Shown here piece by piece: positions 42,915-51,772 of a stretch of DNA of 63,834 bases (the stretch's first letter is position 1; each line of letters starts with the position of its first letter). The stretch lies in the NCBI RefSeq assembly GCF_003710815.1, contig NZ_RHHP01000009.1:1-63834 (forward strand), written 5' to 3'. Position numbers and translations under genes: made by a program. The notes under the pieces were generated by a model that ran no database searches, was not told the DNA's origin, and saw nothing but the letters and a program-made list of their open reading frames with translations. Source of the stretch: Brevibacillus centrosporus (GTDB taxonomy: Bacteria; Bacillota; Bacilli; Brevibacillales; Brevibacillaceae).

Positions 42915-44189
42915 TTGAGCCAACTGGGGACTACAGCGCAAGCAGCAACTGGAAAAATGACAAGAGCAAGATGGATTCAGATCGGTTTGCCGCTACTTAT
43001 TTTGTTCACCGTGTCGATGATTGACAAGTCCAACATCAACATTTTGCTGGCGAACAAGCCCTTCCTGCAGGATTTGGGCATTAAGGATGGCGCGATTAAA
43101 GGTACATTGAGCAGTATTTTCCTGATAACCTACGCTATTGGGCAATTTGGTTGGGGTTTTGTTGTTGACCGTATTGGTGCATGTAAGAGTGGTCTCATCG
43201 GTATTTTCTTCTGGGTAGTTGCAATGGTTCTGGGGGGAATGGCTGAGTCCGTATCGGCTTTGTTCTGGTCCCGTTCTATTCTTGGCTTGAGTGAAGGTGT
43301 CCTTTATCCCATCGCTTTGACGTTGACTGCCAAATGGTTCCCTGCGAACGAGCAAGCAAAAGCACAGGCGCTTTGGTTCAATGGTAACTCCTTGGGTCCC
43401 GTGATCGGTTTGCCGATTATCGCGATCGTCGCGCAAAATTATGGATGGAGAGAGAGCTATCATGCGCTTGGTGCCGTGTCCCTTCTCTGTCTGGTCATGT
43501 TCTGGCTGATGGTCCGCAACAGCCCGGGCGAACACCGTGCCGTCAATGCGGCTGAGAAAGAGTACATCGAAAAAGGAGCAAGCACGGTAAAGAAAGAGAT
43601 CGCGGACACGGGTGAAGTAAAAGCGGTTTTGAAAAACCCCATCTTCTGGATGCTGGTTGCGGTTTACGGCTGTGTTTCCATCGGATTCTTCGGAATTTCC
43701 ACATTCCTTCCAAGCTATCTGACGGAAGTCAAACAAGTTCCTTTCGTACAATCTGCTTTTGTCAATGCTGCCGGCTATGGCTTGGCGATTCTCGTTCAAA
43801 TGGGTTCGGGTTTCTTGTCTGACAAAATCATGAAGCGCGCTGTATTTGTTGGCGGAGCAAGTGCACTGATTATTATTTTCTTGTTGCTGTCGATGTTTAC
43901 CAGCAGTGTCATGGGTGCACAGCTTTTGAGCATTCTCTTGATCAGCGTATTGCTCATGCCGGCTGCTCTGACCATGACGATGCTGCATAAAGTGGCATCG
44001 CCGCGAGTAATGGGACGTATCGGCGGTATTTTTGGTAGCGTTTCCTATGCCCTGGCGGCTGTCGGGCCAATCGTAGTAGGTGCTGTAAGCCAAGCTTCTG
44101 GTTCCTATACAGGGGGCTTCCTGGCGCTGATGAGCTTTATCGTCATTTCACTGGTACTGCGCTTGGTACTGATGCGCAAAGGCTACTAA
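42915..44189 (+). CDS. MFS transporter, anion:cation symporter type
   Basis: A 424-residue, 12-helix major facilitator of the ACS family (hexuronate, phthalate, nicotinate-like substrates). ACS landmarks include FGWGFVVDRIGACKSG in the helix 2-3 loop and SRSILGLSEGVLYPIALTLTAKWFP in helix 4. The TTG start has only a weak distant GGGGAG, but no better start fits the first helix. It has its own copy of the cluster promoter. It probably imports an aromatic carboxylate for the hydroxylase. Confidence 0.87.
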   Translation: MSQLGTTAQAATGKMTRARWIQIGLPLLILFTVSMIDKSNINILLANKPFLQDLGIKDGAIKGTLSSIFLITYAIGQFGWGFVVDRIGACKSGLIGIFFWVVAMVLGGMAESVSALFWSRSILGLSEGVLYPIALTLTAKWFPANEQAKAQALWFNGNSLGPVIGLPIIAIVAQNYGWRESYHALGAVSLLCLVMFWLMVRNSPGEHRAVNAAEKEYIEKGASTVKKEIADTGEVKAVLKNPIFWMLVAVYGCVSIGFFGISTFLPSYLTEVKQVPFVQSAFVNAAGYGLAILVQMGSGFLSDKIMKRAVFVGGASALIIIFLLLSMFTSSVMGAQLLSILLISVLLMPAALTMTMLHKVASPRVMGRIGGIFGSVSYALAAVGPIVVGAVSQASGSYTGGFLALMSFIVISLVLRLVLMRKGY

Positions 44190-44235
44190 TCAACTCGAAC
44201 GTACAACAAGAGGATTTCACAAGGAGTGTGCCGAA

Positions 44236-45285
44236 ATGTCACGTTTACAGGAGTTTCGGGAAGTGATAAATCAGATCAGGATGGCTTGGCAGGAAGGTCA
44301 CAAGGCTGCACTGCTTATGCTCATGAATGTACAAGGGTCGGCTTACCGCTTGCCAGGTACGAAGGTAATGATGGCAGAGGATGGACGTATCTTTGGGACG
44401 ATAAGTGGGGGCTGTCTGGAAAGCGATCTGTTCGGCTGGGCTGAAAAAGCCATGCAGTCAGGAGAACCTCGTCTGCAGCGATACGACCTGAGCGAAAGTG
44501 AAGTGTGGAGCCTGGGGATTGGCTGCAAGGGCTCGCTTACGATCGGCATCCTGCCTGTGAATCCGCAAGACCGCTTTTGGTTGCAGGTAGACGAAGCGCT
44601 TCAGCGAGAGCAAAGTGTTTCCTTGATTATTGAAATCATCAACGGGTCACGTGCGCTGCTGACAGAGAACGAAATGGTCGCGCGAGAAGGCGACTTGCTG
44701 CCGGAAGAAGTCCTTCGCCATGCCAGACAGCGCTTTGATCGCCAGACACGTGCAGAAGTCTTTGTTTTTGAAGGCAGACGTTTTTATATCGATGTGGTAA
44801 AACCGAATGAGCGATTAGTTGTAGCGGGTGCTGGGCTTGATGCACGACCCGTTGTTGAAATGGCGGCGCGTATGGGCTTTTCGGTCACCGTGTTGGACCC
44901 GCGAAGTGGCTTTAATACACCGGAAGCTTTCCCTGCTGCACGTCATATCGTCCAGTCAGCAACAGAGGTAGACCCATCGGAGCTTTCAGACAGCTGGTGG
45001 GTGATCATGAATCATCATCTGGAGCGCGATCAAGCTTCCCTGAATCTGGCTTTGCGCAGTGATCCGAAATTTATCGGAGTGTTGGGGCCTCTCACGCGTA
45101 CAGAAGAAATGCTGGTACAGATTGATAGCAAGCTTTCAAGCGGTCCGATTCATGCCCCGATCGGTCTCGACCTGGGGGCAGAAACGATGGATGAGGTGGC
45201 GATGAGTATCGTGTCACAGCTGATGGCAGAAAGAAATAGCAGACAAGCCCTTCCGCTGCATGGAAAGAGCAAGATCCATGCCTAG
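44236..45285 (+). CDS. XdhC/CoxI-family maturation protein
   Basis: A 349-residue XdhC/CoxI protein that binds molybdenum cofactor and inserts the sulfurated form into xanthine-dehydrogenase-family enzymes. The N-terminal domain has GSAYRLPGTKVMMAEDGRIFGTISGGCLESDL, and the C-terminal Rossmann domain starts ERLVVAGAGLDARPVVEMAARMGFSVTVLDPR. ATG behind AAGGAGTG. It overlaps the next gene and sits upstream of the three hydroxylase subunits it serves. Confidence 0.9.
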   Translation: MSRLQEFREVINQIRMAWQEGHKAALLMLMNVQGSAYRLPGTKVMMAEDGRIFGTISGGCLESDLFGWAEKAMQSGEPRLQRYDLSESEVWSLGIGCKGSLTIGILPVNPQDRFWLQVDEALQREQSVSLIIEIINGSRALLTENEMVAREGDLLPEEVLRHARQRFDRQTRAEVFVFEGRRFYIDVVKPNERLVVAGAGLDARPVVEMAARMGFSVTVLDPRSGFNTPEAFPAARHIVQSATEVDPSELSDSWWVIMNHHLERDQASLNLALRSDPKFIGVLGPLTRTEEMLVQIDSKLSSGPIHAPIGLDLGAETMDEVAMSIVSQLMAERNSRQALPLHGKSKIHA

Positions 45286-45898
45286 AATCGGTGCGATTGT
45301 ACTGGCGGCAGGACTGTCACGGCGCATGGGGGAGGCCAAGCAGTTTTTGCCTCTGCAGGGGAAACCGTTGTTTCGTCACAGTGTTGAGAGGGCAATAGCA
45401 AATGATCTGAGTCCGGTTCTGTTGGTTGGCGGAGAACGAACGGAAGAATTGCGCCGGCTGACAAGTGATTTGCCAGAGGTAGAGGTGCTGGACAACCGAG
45501 AGTATGCGACGGGAATGGCATCTTCTCTGCGAGTAGGGATTGCTGCTGCGAGTGGACGCGTTGATGCAGTCCTCGTATTTTTGGCGGACCAGCCGTATGT
45601 GCCGGACGAAGTGGTACAAGCTTTGATCCGTACCTACGAAGACAGTCGGGCAGAAGGAACCAAGATCGTGCGTGCCTTCTACGCGGGCATCGCTGGTCAT
45701 CCCGTGCTTTTTGACGCTGCTTTGATGGAGGAGCTTTGCCTAGTGACGGGGGATCAGGGGGGCAAAGATGTGATCGTCAAATACAAGACTCACATGAAAA
45801 CGGTCAGCTTTGACACTGCAAGCTGGAATCTCGATGTAGATACTCCCGATGACTATCGACGGATTCAGGAAATAGACCCGCGACTGCATCAGAAATAG
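45278..45898 (+). CDS. MobA-like nucleotidyltransferase (MocA-type)
   Basis: A 206-residue NTP-transferase-fold protein. The nucleotide-binding N-terminus is GAIVLAAGLSRRMGEAKQFLPLQGKPLFRH, followed by LADQPYVPDEVV with the metal-binding aspartate. Paired with XdhC it is likely MocA-type (molybdopterin cytidylyltransferase), making the MCD cofactor used by CoxL-like enzymes. I use ATG 45278, which overlaps the xdhC-like stop by 8 bp; an in-frame ATG at 45260 has no site. Confidence 0.85.
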   Translation: MPRIGAIVLAAGLSRRMGEAKQFLPLQGKPLFRHSVERAIANDLSPVLLVGGERTEELRRLTSDLPEVEVLDNREYATGMASSLRVGIAAASGRVDAVLVFLADQPYVPDEVVQALIRTYEDSRAEGTKIVRAFYAGIAGHPVLFDAALMEELCLVTGDQGGKDVIVKYKTHMKTVSFDTASWNLDVDTPDDYRRIQEIDPRLHQK

Positions 45899-45906
45899 AT
45901 AGAAAC

Positions 45907-45954
45907 GAAATAGGATTTATCCAAAGGCTGATACCCATGGGTAAATCCTATTTC
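45907..45954. terminator. hairpin between convergent genes
   Basis: GAAATAGGATTTATCC ... GGGTAAATCCTATTTC, a 16-bp stem with one mismatch and no long U-tract, between the MocA-like gene and the LysR remnant. Probably a bidirectional terminator. Confidence 0.6.
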
Positions 45955-46022
45955 CATTTCTACAAAGGTAAGCGCTTTCGATCTCTTTGAATTAAAAAAA
46001 TTAAAAGTATTCAGGAAAATTT

Positions 46023-46820
46023 TTATATGGAGTCTTTGTTCATCTCTTCAAAGTAGCTGATGGTAAAATCGCGCAGCTCGCGGGCAGCCATGGTGAGATA
46101 ACGGGCTTTTACCCAGGATAGCCCCACGACCCGCTTGGAGTAGTGATCGACGATGGGCAAGTAAACAGGTGCTTGGGCTTCCCGTTTTTCCGGGGATTGT
46201 GTCCACCAGTGCTGGTTGTAGGTCCACCAATGCTCTGGAATGAGGGCGACGCCCAGTCCGTTGTTAACCATGCGCAGGATGACTTCTGCATCATTGCACT
46301 CAAAGGCAAAATTCGGAGTAAATCCGGCTTGCAGACACATGTTGGTTGTCGTTTCTGTCAATTCGTACGTCTTGGTGAGACCGATGAAGGTTTCTGTGGC
46401 TGCTTCGCTCAGGGATACCTTGTTTGCGTTTGCGAGGCGGTGGTCAGGCGGAACCGCAAGAAACATATTTTCTGTCAACAAGGAAACGCTTTGAATGCGT
46501 TCTTCCTGAATGAGCGGATGAGTAATCGCGAGGTCGACCTCTCCGCGTTCCAAAAGATTTTGACATTCCTGCGTGGAGCCTTGCAACAGCTTGACATTGA
46601 CGTGAGGATGACGCTTGAGAAAAGCACTGAGCAGCTCCGGAAGCAAGCGGCCAGTGGCAGCTGCCAGAAAAAACTTGTCCGCGCTCCAATCCGGTCAGGT
46701 CAGCCAACTCCTGTTGCCCTTCCTCCAGCTCGGAGAAGACACGCTCGATGCGTTTGAGAAAGGCTTGTCCAAAGCGATTGAGACGGATTTGCTTGCCATG
46801 ACGGTCAAACAGAGGGACCC
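46023..46820 (-). pseudogene. LysR-family regulator, truncated and frameshifted
   Basis: The intact part (46023-46646, 207 residues) is the effector-binding domain of a LysR regulator (LLPELLSAFLKRHPHVNVKLLQG ... NNGLGVALIPEHWW). Its upstream neighbour segment PLFDRHGKQIRLNRFGQAFLKRIERVF, SELEEGQQELADLTGLERGQ is in another frame; the switch occurs at a run of six T in the coding strand (GTTTTTTCTGG), where five would keep the frame. The N-terminal HTH is missing: homology stops near 46815, exactly where the FAD-subunit gene begins on the other strand. So the gene has both a frameshift and a 5' deletion. It probably once regulated the hydroxylase cluster. Confidence 0.8.
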
Positions 46821-47691
46821 AGCCGCGTTTGAATACCTGCGTCCGTCGAGTTTGGAGGAAGCGCTTCAATACCTTGCTGATCTGGGCGAGGATGCAAAAA
46901 TTATGTCCGGTGGCCAGAGCCTGATTCCGGTTTTGAACATGCGGCTTTCCACACCGAAGTATTTGATTGATATCGGTCGTGTTGAGGATCTTTTCTATAT
47001 TCGCGAAGAAGATGGCTACCTCGTGATCGGTGCGCTTACGAAGCATCGCGACGTGGAGTTTTCGCCGTTGGTTCGAAAGCTGTGTCCCCTTTTGATTGAG
47101 GCGGTTCGCTGGATCGGGCATCCCCAAATTCGCCTCAGAGGAACGATTGGCGGAAGTATCGCCCATGCGGACCCGTCTGCAGAGCTTCCCTGTGTGATTG
47201 CCGCACTGCGTGGAGAGATTGTCATCGCCCATGCCGACGGTGAAGAAACGGTTACACCTGATGAGTTTTTCCTCACGTATTTGCTGACTTCCCTGCAGCC
47301 CGACCAAATGATCAAAGAGCTGCGCTTCCCGATTCTTCCGGAAACTGCGGGCTATGAATTTACAGAAGTATCAAGACGTCACAGTGACTTTGCCTTGGTT
47401 GAAATCGCGGCAGTCATTGACCTGGATGAAAACAACGAAATTACCTTGGCCAGACTCGCGGCTGGTGGAGCAAACCCGGTACCTTGCGTATTGGAGGATG
47501 CAGAAGAATTCTTGATAGGCAAAGAGCCTACAGACGAGGTTCTGGAAGAGGCCAGTGTGCTGGGAAGTGAACAAGTAGAGCCGGACAGCGATTTGCACGG
47601 TTCTGTGGAGTACAGACGCTCTTTGGTAAAAGCATTGACCAAGCGTGCGCTGCAAACAGCTTTGAAACGGGCGGGAGGGACGAAGGGATGA
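46798..47691 (+). CDS. xanthine-dehydrogenase-family FAD-binding subunit (5' end altered)
   Basis: A medium subunit (CoxM/XdhB/NdhF-like), about 297 residues from ATG 46798 (MTVKQRDPAAFEYLRP). FAD-binding motifs are AKIMSGGQSLIPVLNMRLSTP and LRGTIGGSIAHADPSAELP, with CO-dehydrogenase flavoprotein C-terminal FTEVSRRHSDFALVEIAAVI. Normal family members begin just before AAFEYLRP, so the native start codon and promoter seem lost in a deletion fusing it to an antisense LysR gene. ATG 46798 would encode 6 foreign residues and has a poor ribosome site; the open frame runs back to 46615. Translation may be weak. Confidence 0.8.
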   Translation: MTVKQRDPAAFEYLRPSSLEEALQYLADLGEDAKIMSGGQSLIPVLNMRLSTPKYLIDIGRVEDLFYIREEDGYLVIGALTKHRDVEFSPLVRKLCPLLIEAVRWIGHPQIRLRGTIGGSIAHADPSAELPCVIAALRGEIVIAHADGEETVTPDEFFLTYLLTSLQPDQMIKELRFPILPETAGYEFTEVSRRHSDFALVEIAAVIDLDENNEITLARLAAGGANPVPCVLEDAEEFLIGKEPTDEVLEEASVLGSEQVEPDSDLHGSVEYRRSLVKALTKRALQTALKRAGGTKG

Positions 47692-48173
47692 ATACAAAAG
47701 AAATTACCGTTACCGTAAACGGAGAGCAGCTGACGGAAACCGTAGAAACACGCATGCTTCTGGCTGACTTCATCCGTGATCATCTGAATCTGACAGGTAC
47801 GCATTTGGGCTGTGAGCACGGTGTCTGTGGTGCATGTACCGTATTGGTAGACGGAAAGGCTGCGCGCTCCTGTCTGATGCTCGCGGTTCAAGCAGATGGC
47901 AGCAGTATCGACACCGTTGAGTCTTTGGTAAAAGAAGATGGGACCCTGCATCCGCTGCAACAGGCATTCTCCGACAACCATGCTCTGCAATGCGGTTTCT
48001 GCACGCCAGGCTTCATGATGACACTCGTCGATTTCCTAAACGAAAACCCGAACCCGAACGAGCACGAGATTCGCGAAGCTATTTCCGGTAATCTGTGCCG
48101 CTGCACAGGATATGCAAACATAGTCAAAGCAGTAGAGCAGGCTTCCCAAGCGCTTGCCAAACAAGGAGAGTGA
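47688..48173 (+). CDS. [2Fe-2S] subunit of xanthine-dehydrogenase-family hydroxylase
   Basis: A 161-residue small subunit (CoxS/XdhC-like iron-sulfur). The plant-type ferredoxin cluster is [16 protein letters not shown] with a downstream cysteine in RSCLML; the second, helical cluster is [12 protein letters not shown] ... [12 protein letters not shown]. It passes electrons from the molybdenum site to FAD. ATG behind GGGAGGGA, overlapping the FAD gene by 4 bp. Confidence 0.94.
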   Translation: MNTKEITVTVNGEQLTETVETRMLLADFIRDHLNLTGTHLGCEHGVCGACTVLVDGKAARSCLMLAVQADGSSIDTVESLVKEDGTLHPLQQAFSDNHALQCGFCTPGFMMTLVDFLNENPNPNEHEIREAISGNLCRCTGYANIVKAVEQASQALAKQGE

Positions 48174-48177
48174 ACCG

Positions 48178-50523
48178 ATGGCAACTCTAGTTGGACAAAG
48201 CTTGAGACGTAAAGAAGATTATCGCATGGTCACGGGTACAGGAATGTTCGTCGCCGATATCAAAAAGCCGGGAATGGTGGAAGCTACCTTCGTGCGCAGC
48301 ACACATGCGCATGCGAAGATCAAAAATATCGACGTAGAAGCGGCAAAGGCGTTGGAAGGTGTGTACGCAGTTTACACAGGTGCGGATTTGGTAGGAAGAG
48401 TAAAGCCGCTTACCCAGATTGACTCCCACTGTCGCCTGCCGAAGCATATCGAAGACCAGATCAAACCGTTCATGTTCAATAATGAAGAGCCAGTTCTCGC
48501 GCAAGGAAAGGTCATGTACGTGGGACAAAGCGTGGCATGTGTAGTGGCGAAAAACCGTTATGTCGCAGAGGATGCGGCAGCCCTGATCAAAGTCGATTAC
48601 GAACCACTGCCGTCTGTCGTGGATCCGTTCAAAGCACTGGAAGAGGGAGCTCCACTCGTACAGGAGAGCATGGGGAATAACCTGCAAGCGTACTTCCATT
48701 TGCCAGTAGGAGACTTTGAGGACGTATTGAAAAAGGCTGATCACGTACTGAGCGGCCGCTTTACTTCTCCGCGTGTTTCCTCCAATCCGATCGAGACGCG
48801 TGGTGTCGTGGCCGATTACGAAAGCCGCGGCGACCAGCAGCATATTTGGTCTTCTACCCAAATGCCTTTTGAGGTACGTCACTATGTCGCGAAGATTCTG
48901 GGGCTCGTGGAACAAAATATCCGCGTAACGGCTCCTGACGTAGGCGGCGGTTTTGGAGCAAAAGGGGGACTCTATACCGAGGAAGTCATGCTGGCTTTCC
49001 TGGCGAGGGAGCTGAAACGCCCAGTTCGCTGGATCGAGGACCGCATCGAGAGCATGAGTGCGGCTCGTCATTCCCGTGACCAAATTCACGATATCGAAGT
49101 GGCATTCATGAACGACGGTACGATTCTCGGCCTGCGTGATCATTTCGTGCTGGACGTCGGTGCGATCAACTACTTCGCTTTCACCTGCGCGTACAACAGT
49201 GCGGCGCATTTCCGTGGTGCTTACAAAATCCCGGTATTCGACCTCACATGCAAGATTGCGTTGACGCACAAAACACCGAATGTTCCGTATCGCGGTGCGG
49301 GAAGACCGGAAGTTGTTTTGGCAATGGACCGGATGATGGACATGATTGCTCGCCATCTGAATATCGATCCGGCAGAAATCATGATGAAAAATATCATTCC
49401 GGCCGAGGAAATGCCGTACAGCCAAGGGATGTACTATAAAGATGGCGGCGAGCTGATCTATGATTGCGGCGACTATCCGGAAGCGATGCAAATGGCGCTG
49501 GAAATGTCCGGCTACAAAGATATACGCGCGTGGAGAAAAGAAGGCAGATACGTGGGGATCGGGATCTCCTCCAACGTAGAAGGAACCGGTGTGGGACCGT
49601 TCGAGGGCGCTAAGGCGGCTATCGATGCTTTCGGACAGCTGATGATTCACACAGGCTCTTCTCCGCAAGGACAAAGCCATGAGACTGTCTTCGGGCAAGT
49701 TGCAGGAGATGTCTTGAATGTCGGACTGGACAAAGTAACCGTCAAATGCGGAGATACGGCCCTTCTCGGCTTCGGTGCCGGTACGTATGCGAGCCGAAGC
49801 GCGGTAAACGCAGGATCTGCTACTCATTTCGCAGCAGAAAAACTGCGTACGAAAGTGCTGGCGGTTGCAGGTCATGTGATGGGCATCCCGGCCGAGGAGC
49901 TGACGATGAAGGATGGCGTCGTTTACTCGGAAACGGATCCCGAGCAAAAAATGACGTTCGCGCAAGTATACGAGGCAGCAGCTCCGGGTCCTCGCTGCAA
50001 GGTACCACCTGGCATGGAGCCAGGCTTGGAAGCTACCCATTACTTCGTGCCGCCGACAGTTACCTACTCGTCCTCCTTCCACGTCGCAGAGGTCGAAGTA
50101 GATATCGAGACCTGTTTCGTCAAAATCAACAATTACTACATCGTGCACGACAGCGGTCGCGTGATCAATCCGATGATCGTGGAAGGCCAGGTACAAGGAG
50201 GCTTCGCACAAGGTCTGGGTACGGCTCTGTACGAAGAGATCGTCTACAATGACAACGGTCAGCTGCTGACAGGTACGTACATGGACTACCTGATGCCGAC
50301 CGCGATGGAAGTGCCGAAAGCGATTCAAGGCGAGCAGGAATACTACTCCACGCGCAACCCGCTCGGTGTCAAAGGAGTAGGGGAGAGCGGCGCAATATCT
50401 TCGCCGGCTGCGATTGCGAATGCGGTAGTAGATGCTTTGTCTCCGTTCAACATAAAAATCGACCGCCTGCCAATCAGCCCGAACCGTGTGTTCAGCCTGC
50501 TGCAGGATGGCCAAAGGGCGTAA
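48178..50523 (+). CDS. molybdopterin-binding subunit, CoxL-like hydroxylase
   Basis: A 781-residue large subunit. It begins [26 protein letters not shown] (domain 1), then [57 protein letters not shown], the cofactor-contacting [20 protein letters not shown], and [20 protein letters not shown] with the catalytic glutamate. The active-site loop reads PYRGAGRPE, not the AYRCSFR of carbon-monoxide dehydrogenase, so it is an aromatic or heterocycle hydroxylase rather than a CO dehydrogenase. ATG behind AAGGAGAGTGA; the nearby upstream ATG at 48154 is a shadow. Substrate undetermined. Confidence 0.92.
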   Translation: MATLVGQSLRRKEDYRMVTGTGMFVADIKKPGMVEATFVRSTHAHAKIKNIDVEAAKALEGVYAVYTGADLVGRVKPLTQIDSHCRLPKHIEDQIKPFMFNNEEPVLAQGKVMYVGQSVACVVAKNRYVAEDAAALIKVDYEPLPSVVDPFKALEEGAPLVQESMGNNLQAYFHLPVGDFEDVLKKADHVLSGRFTSPRVSSNPIETRGVVADYESRGDQQHIWSSTQMPFEVRHYVAKILGLVEQNIRVTAPDVGGGFGAKGGLYTEEVMLAFLARELKRPVRWIEDRIESMSAARHSRDQIHDIEVAFMNDGTILGLRDHFVLDVGAINYFAFTCAYNSAAHFRGAYKIPVFDLTCKIALTHKTPNVPYRGAGRPEVVLAMDRMMDMIARHLNIDPAEIMMKNIIPAEEMPYSQGMYYKDGGELIYDCGDYPEAMQMALEMSGYKDIRAWRKEGRYVGIGISSNVEGTGVGPFEGAKAAIDAFGQLMIHTGSSPQGQSHETVFGQVAGDVLNVGLDKVTVKCGDTALLGFGAGTYASRSAVNAGSATHFAAEKLRTKVLAVAGHVMGIPAEELTMKDGVVYSETDPEQKMTFAQVYEAAAPGPRCKVPPGMEPGLEATHYFVPPTVTYSSSFHVAEVEVDIETCFVKINNYYIVHDSGRVINPMIVEGQVQGGFAQGLGTALYEEIVYNDNGQLLTGTYMDYLMPTAMEVPKAIQGEQEYYSTRNPLGVKGVGESGAISSPAAIANAVVDALSPFNIKIDRLPISPNRVFSLLQDGQRA

Positions 50524-50560
50524 ACGCCACATCCGATAAAGTCAAAACCAACGCTACAAA

Positions 50561-50596
50561 AAGGGGCGCATCAATCAGTGAGCGCCTCTTTTTTTG
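50561..50596 (+). terminator. intrinsic terminator of the hydroxylase operon
   Basis: AAGGGGCGC-atcaatcagtga-GCGCCTCTTTTTTT. Confidence 0.85.
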
Positions 50597-50631
50597 CCTC
50601 CTCAGCTTCTATGGTCAAACCCCAATAGAGA

Positions 50632-50686
50632 AGCCATCGCGCACAGTGGGGACTGACTCCCGTTTGTGCAGCGATGGCCTTTTTTA
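50632..50686. terminator. second hairpin terminator
   Basis: AGCCATCGCGCACA ... TGTGCAGCGATGGCCTTTTTT with a smaller internal stem (GGGA/TCCC), between the hydroxylase operon and the convergent cadC-like gene. Confidence 0.8.
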
Positions 50687-50720
50687 ACCAAGTTTTCTCA
50701 CGAGACGTTCTGTTGTTTTC

Positions 50721-51110
50721 TTATCCGTTGCTTTCCGAATGCACGGGAATCCGCTGCTCCTTGGCGTGCTCGACGCCTGCCGAGATGAGATGACGCACGT
50801 GGTCATCATCGAGGGAATAGAAAACGAGCTTTCCTTCTTTCCGATACTTGGCAAGTCCCATATTACGCAGCAGCCGTAAATGGTGAGACGTATTGGCGAT
50901 CGAACTGCCAATAATCGCGGCGATATCACAGACGCAGAGCTCGTCTTCCAATGACAAAATGTGAATGATTTTCGCGCGTGTATCATCAGCCAGCGCCTTG
51001 AAAATCTTCGCAACACCTAATGATTCGGCTGCGAACGGCTTTAAACGATTCACCTTTTCGTCATCAAAGCATTGAACCTCACAAATATCGTCCTGTTCTT
51101 TTGGAGACAC
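50721..51110 (-). CDS. cadC: CadC-type ArsR/SmtB metalloregulator
   Basis: A 129-residue metal-sensing repressor. N-terminal cysteines DICEVQCFDDEKVNRLKP (two Cys spaced by 3) and the alpha4 site DELCVCDIAAIIG give the CadC-type cysteine set; the HTH is SSIANTSHHLRLLRNMGLA. It senses Cd/Pb/Zn and de-represses the export ATPase. The GTG start follows GAGGTGA. The cadA-like gene it should control lies 660 bp away in the opposite direction, with a small zinc-ribbon membrane gene between them. Confidence 0.85.
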   Translation of the reverse strand: MSPKEQDDICEVQCFDDEKVNRLKPFAAESLGVAKIFKALADDTRAKIIHILSLEDELCVCDIAAIIGSSIANTSHHLRLLRNMGLAKYRKEGKLVFYSLDDDHVRHLISAGVEHAKEQRIPVHSESNG

Positions 51111-51279
51111 CCGACTTCACCTCTTGCCTCATTACAATGTCTTCCTATTATAGTCATTCGTATGAAAACTGGGAAGGAAAAACGACATTTTGGTGGCGTG
51201 GTAGTTCCTCCTTATTTTTTGGTGTAAAATGGACGTGTTTACTTGTCACGTTTGACGGGGAAAGGAATTGGGAAAAATC

Positions 51280-51576
51280 ATGAACGTACCACAGAAATGC
51301 CCGAAATGCCGTTCCAAAAAAATCGACTATACCGAGTCCATCAACCGACGTCTCTATACGATCCTGTACGCCCTTGTTTTGCTGATCTTGGGCTGGATCG
51401 GGATCGTTATGAAAGGGACGCCAGTCATTTTCCTGTTTCTTGGGTTGATGGGTGCGTTTGTGCTCTTTGCCATTCGTTTGTCGCTGGAGAAGCGAAAAGT
51501 GATCAAATGCCTTTGCCTGGATTGTGGCGAGCGCTGGCAAACCCTGCCGAACCCAACTGAAAACACAGCTCGATAA
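51280..51576 (+). CDS. zinc-ribbon plus two-helix membrane protein
   Basis: A 98-residue protein: an N-terminal CPKCRSKKI zinc knuckle, two hydrophobic helices (LYTILYALVLLILGWIGIVM and VIFLFLGLMGAFVLFAI), and a second CLCLDCGERW knuckle at the C-terminus. The two knuckles would face the same (cytoplasmic) side and could form one site. ATG behind AAAGGAATTGGG. No family function known; being between cadC and cadA it might report on zinc/cadmium, but this is only proximity. Confidence 0.65.
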   Translation: MNVPQKCPKCRSKKIDYTESINRRLYTILYALVLLILGWIGIVMKGTPVIFLFLGLMGAFVLFAIRLSLEKRKVIKCLCLDCGERWQTLPNPTENTAR

Positions 51577-51583
51577 ACCGTTC

Positions 51584-51620
51584 AGAGGCTTCTTTATTGG
51601 AGAAGCCTCTTTGTTTTTTT
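51584..51620 (+). terminator. intrinsic terminator
   Basis: AGAGGCTTCT-ttattgg-AGAAGCCTCTttgTTTTTTT. Confidence 0.9.
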
Positions 51621-51696
51621 CGGGACGTTCGCATGCATGAGGGAAATAGGCGGAAAAATCAAATTCTATCCTTGAATCACGGGAATGGTTCGGATA

Positions 51697-51726
51697 GTAT
51701 AATAATTAAATATTCGTTTGAATGAC
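51697..51726. promoter_or_regulatory. cadA promoter and CadC-type operator
   Basis: TATAAT (-10) overlaps TAATTAAATATTCGTTTGAATGA in two blocks; the TTTGAAT half-site and the TTAAAT partner resemble the imperfect palindrome bound by CadC in Gram-positive cad operons. 50 bp upstream of the ATPase start. Confidence 0.55.
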
Positions 51727-51772
51727 ATGCGGATCCGACTAAAATACGGGATTGGAAAATAGGTGAGAGCAG

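Noticed and set aside
42993..44093. 366-codon frame antisense to the MFS gene
   Set aside because: No membrane segments or motifs; the sense strand encodes a typical 12-helix transporter.
45966..45982. cre-like GGTAAGCGCTTTCG
   Set aside because: It lies between two converging gene ends, where CcpA would have no promoter to control; probably chance.
46444..47307. 287-codon minus-strand frame spanning LysR and FAD-subunit DNA
   Set aside because: Its middle encodes true LysR residues, but the flanks are antisense to the FAD gene and out of frame with the LysR effector domain; it is a by-product of the fusion and frameshift.
48187..50532. 781-codon open frame antisense to the molybdenum subunit gene
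   Set aside because: It mirrors a clear CoxL-like gene codon for codon, is rich in His/Arg/Cys as expected of antisense frames, and lacks any domain.
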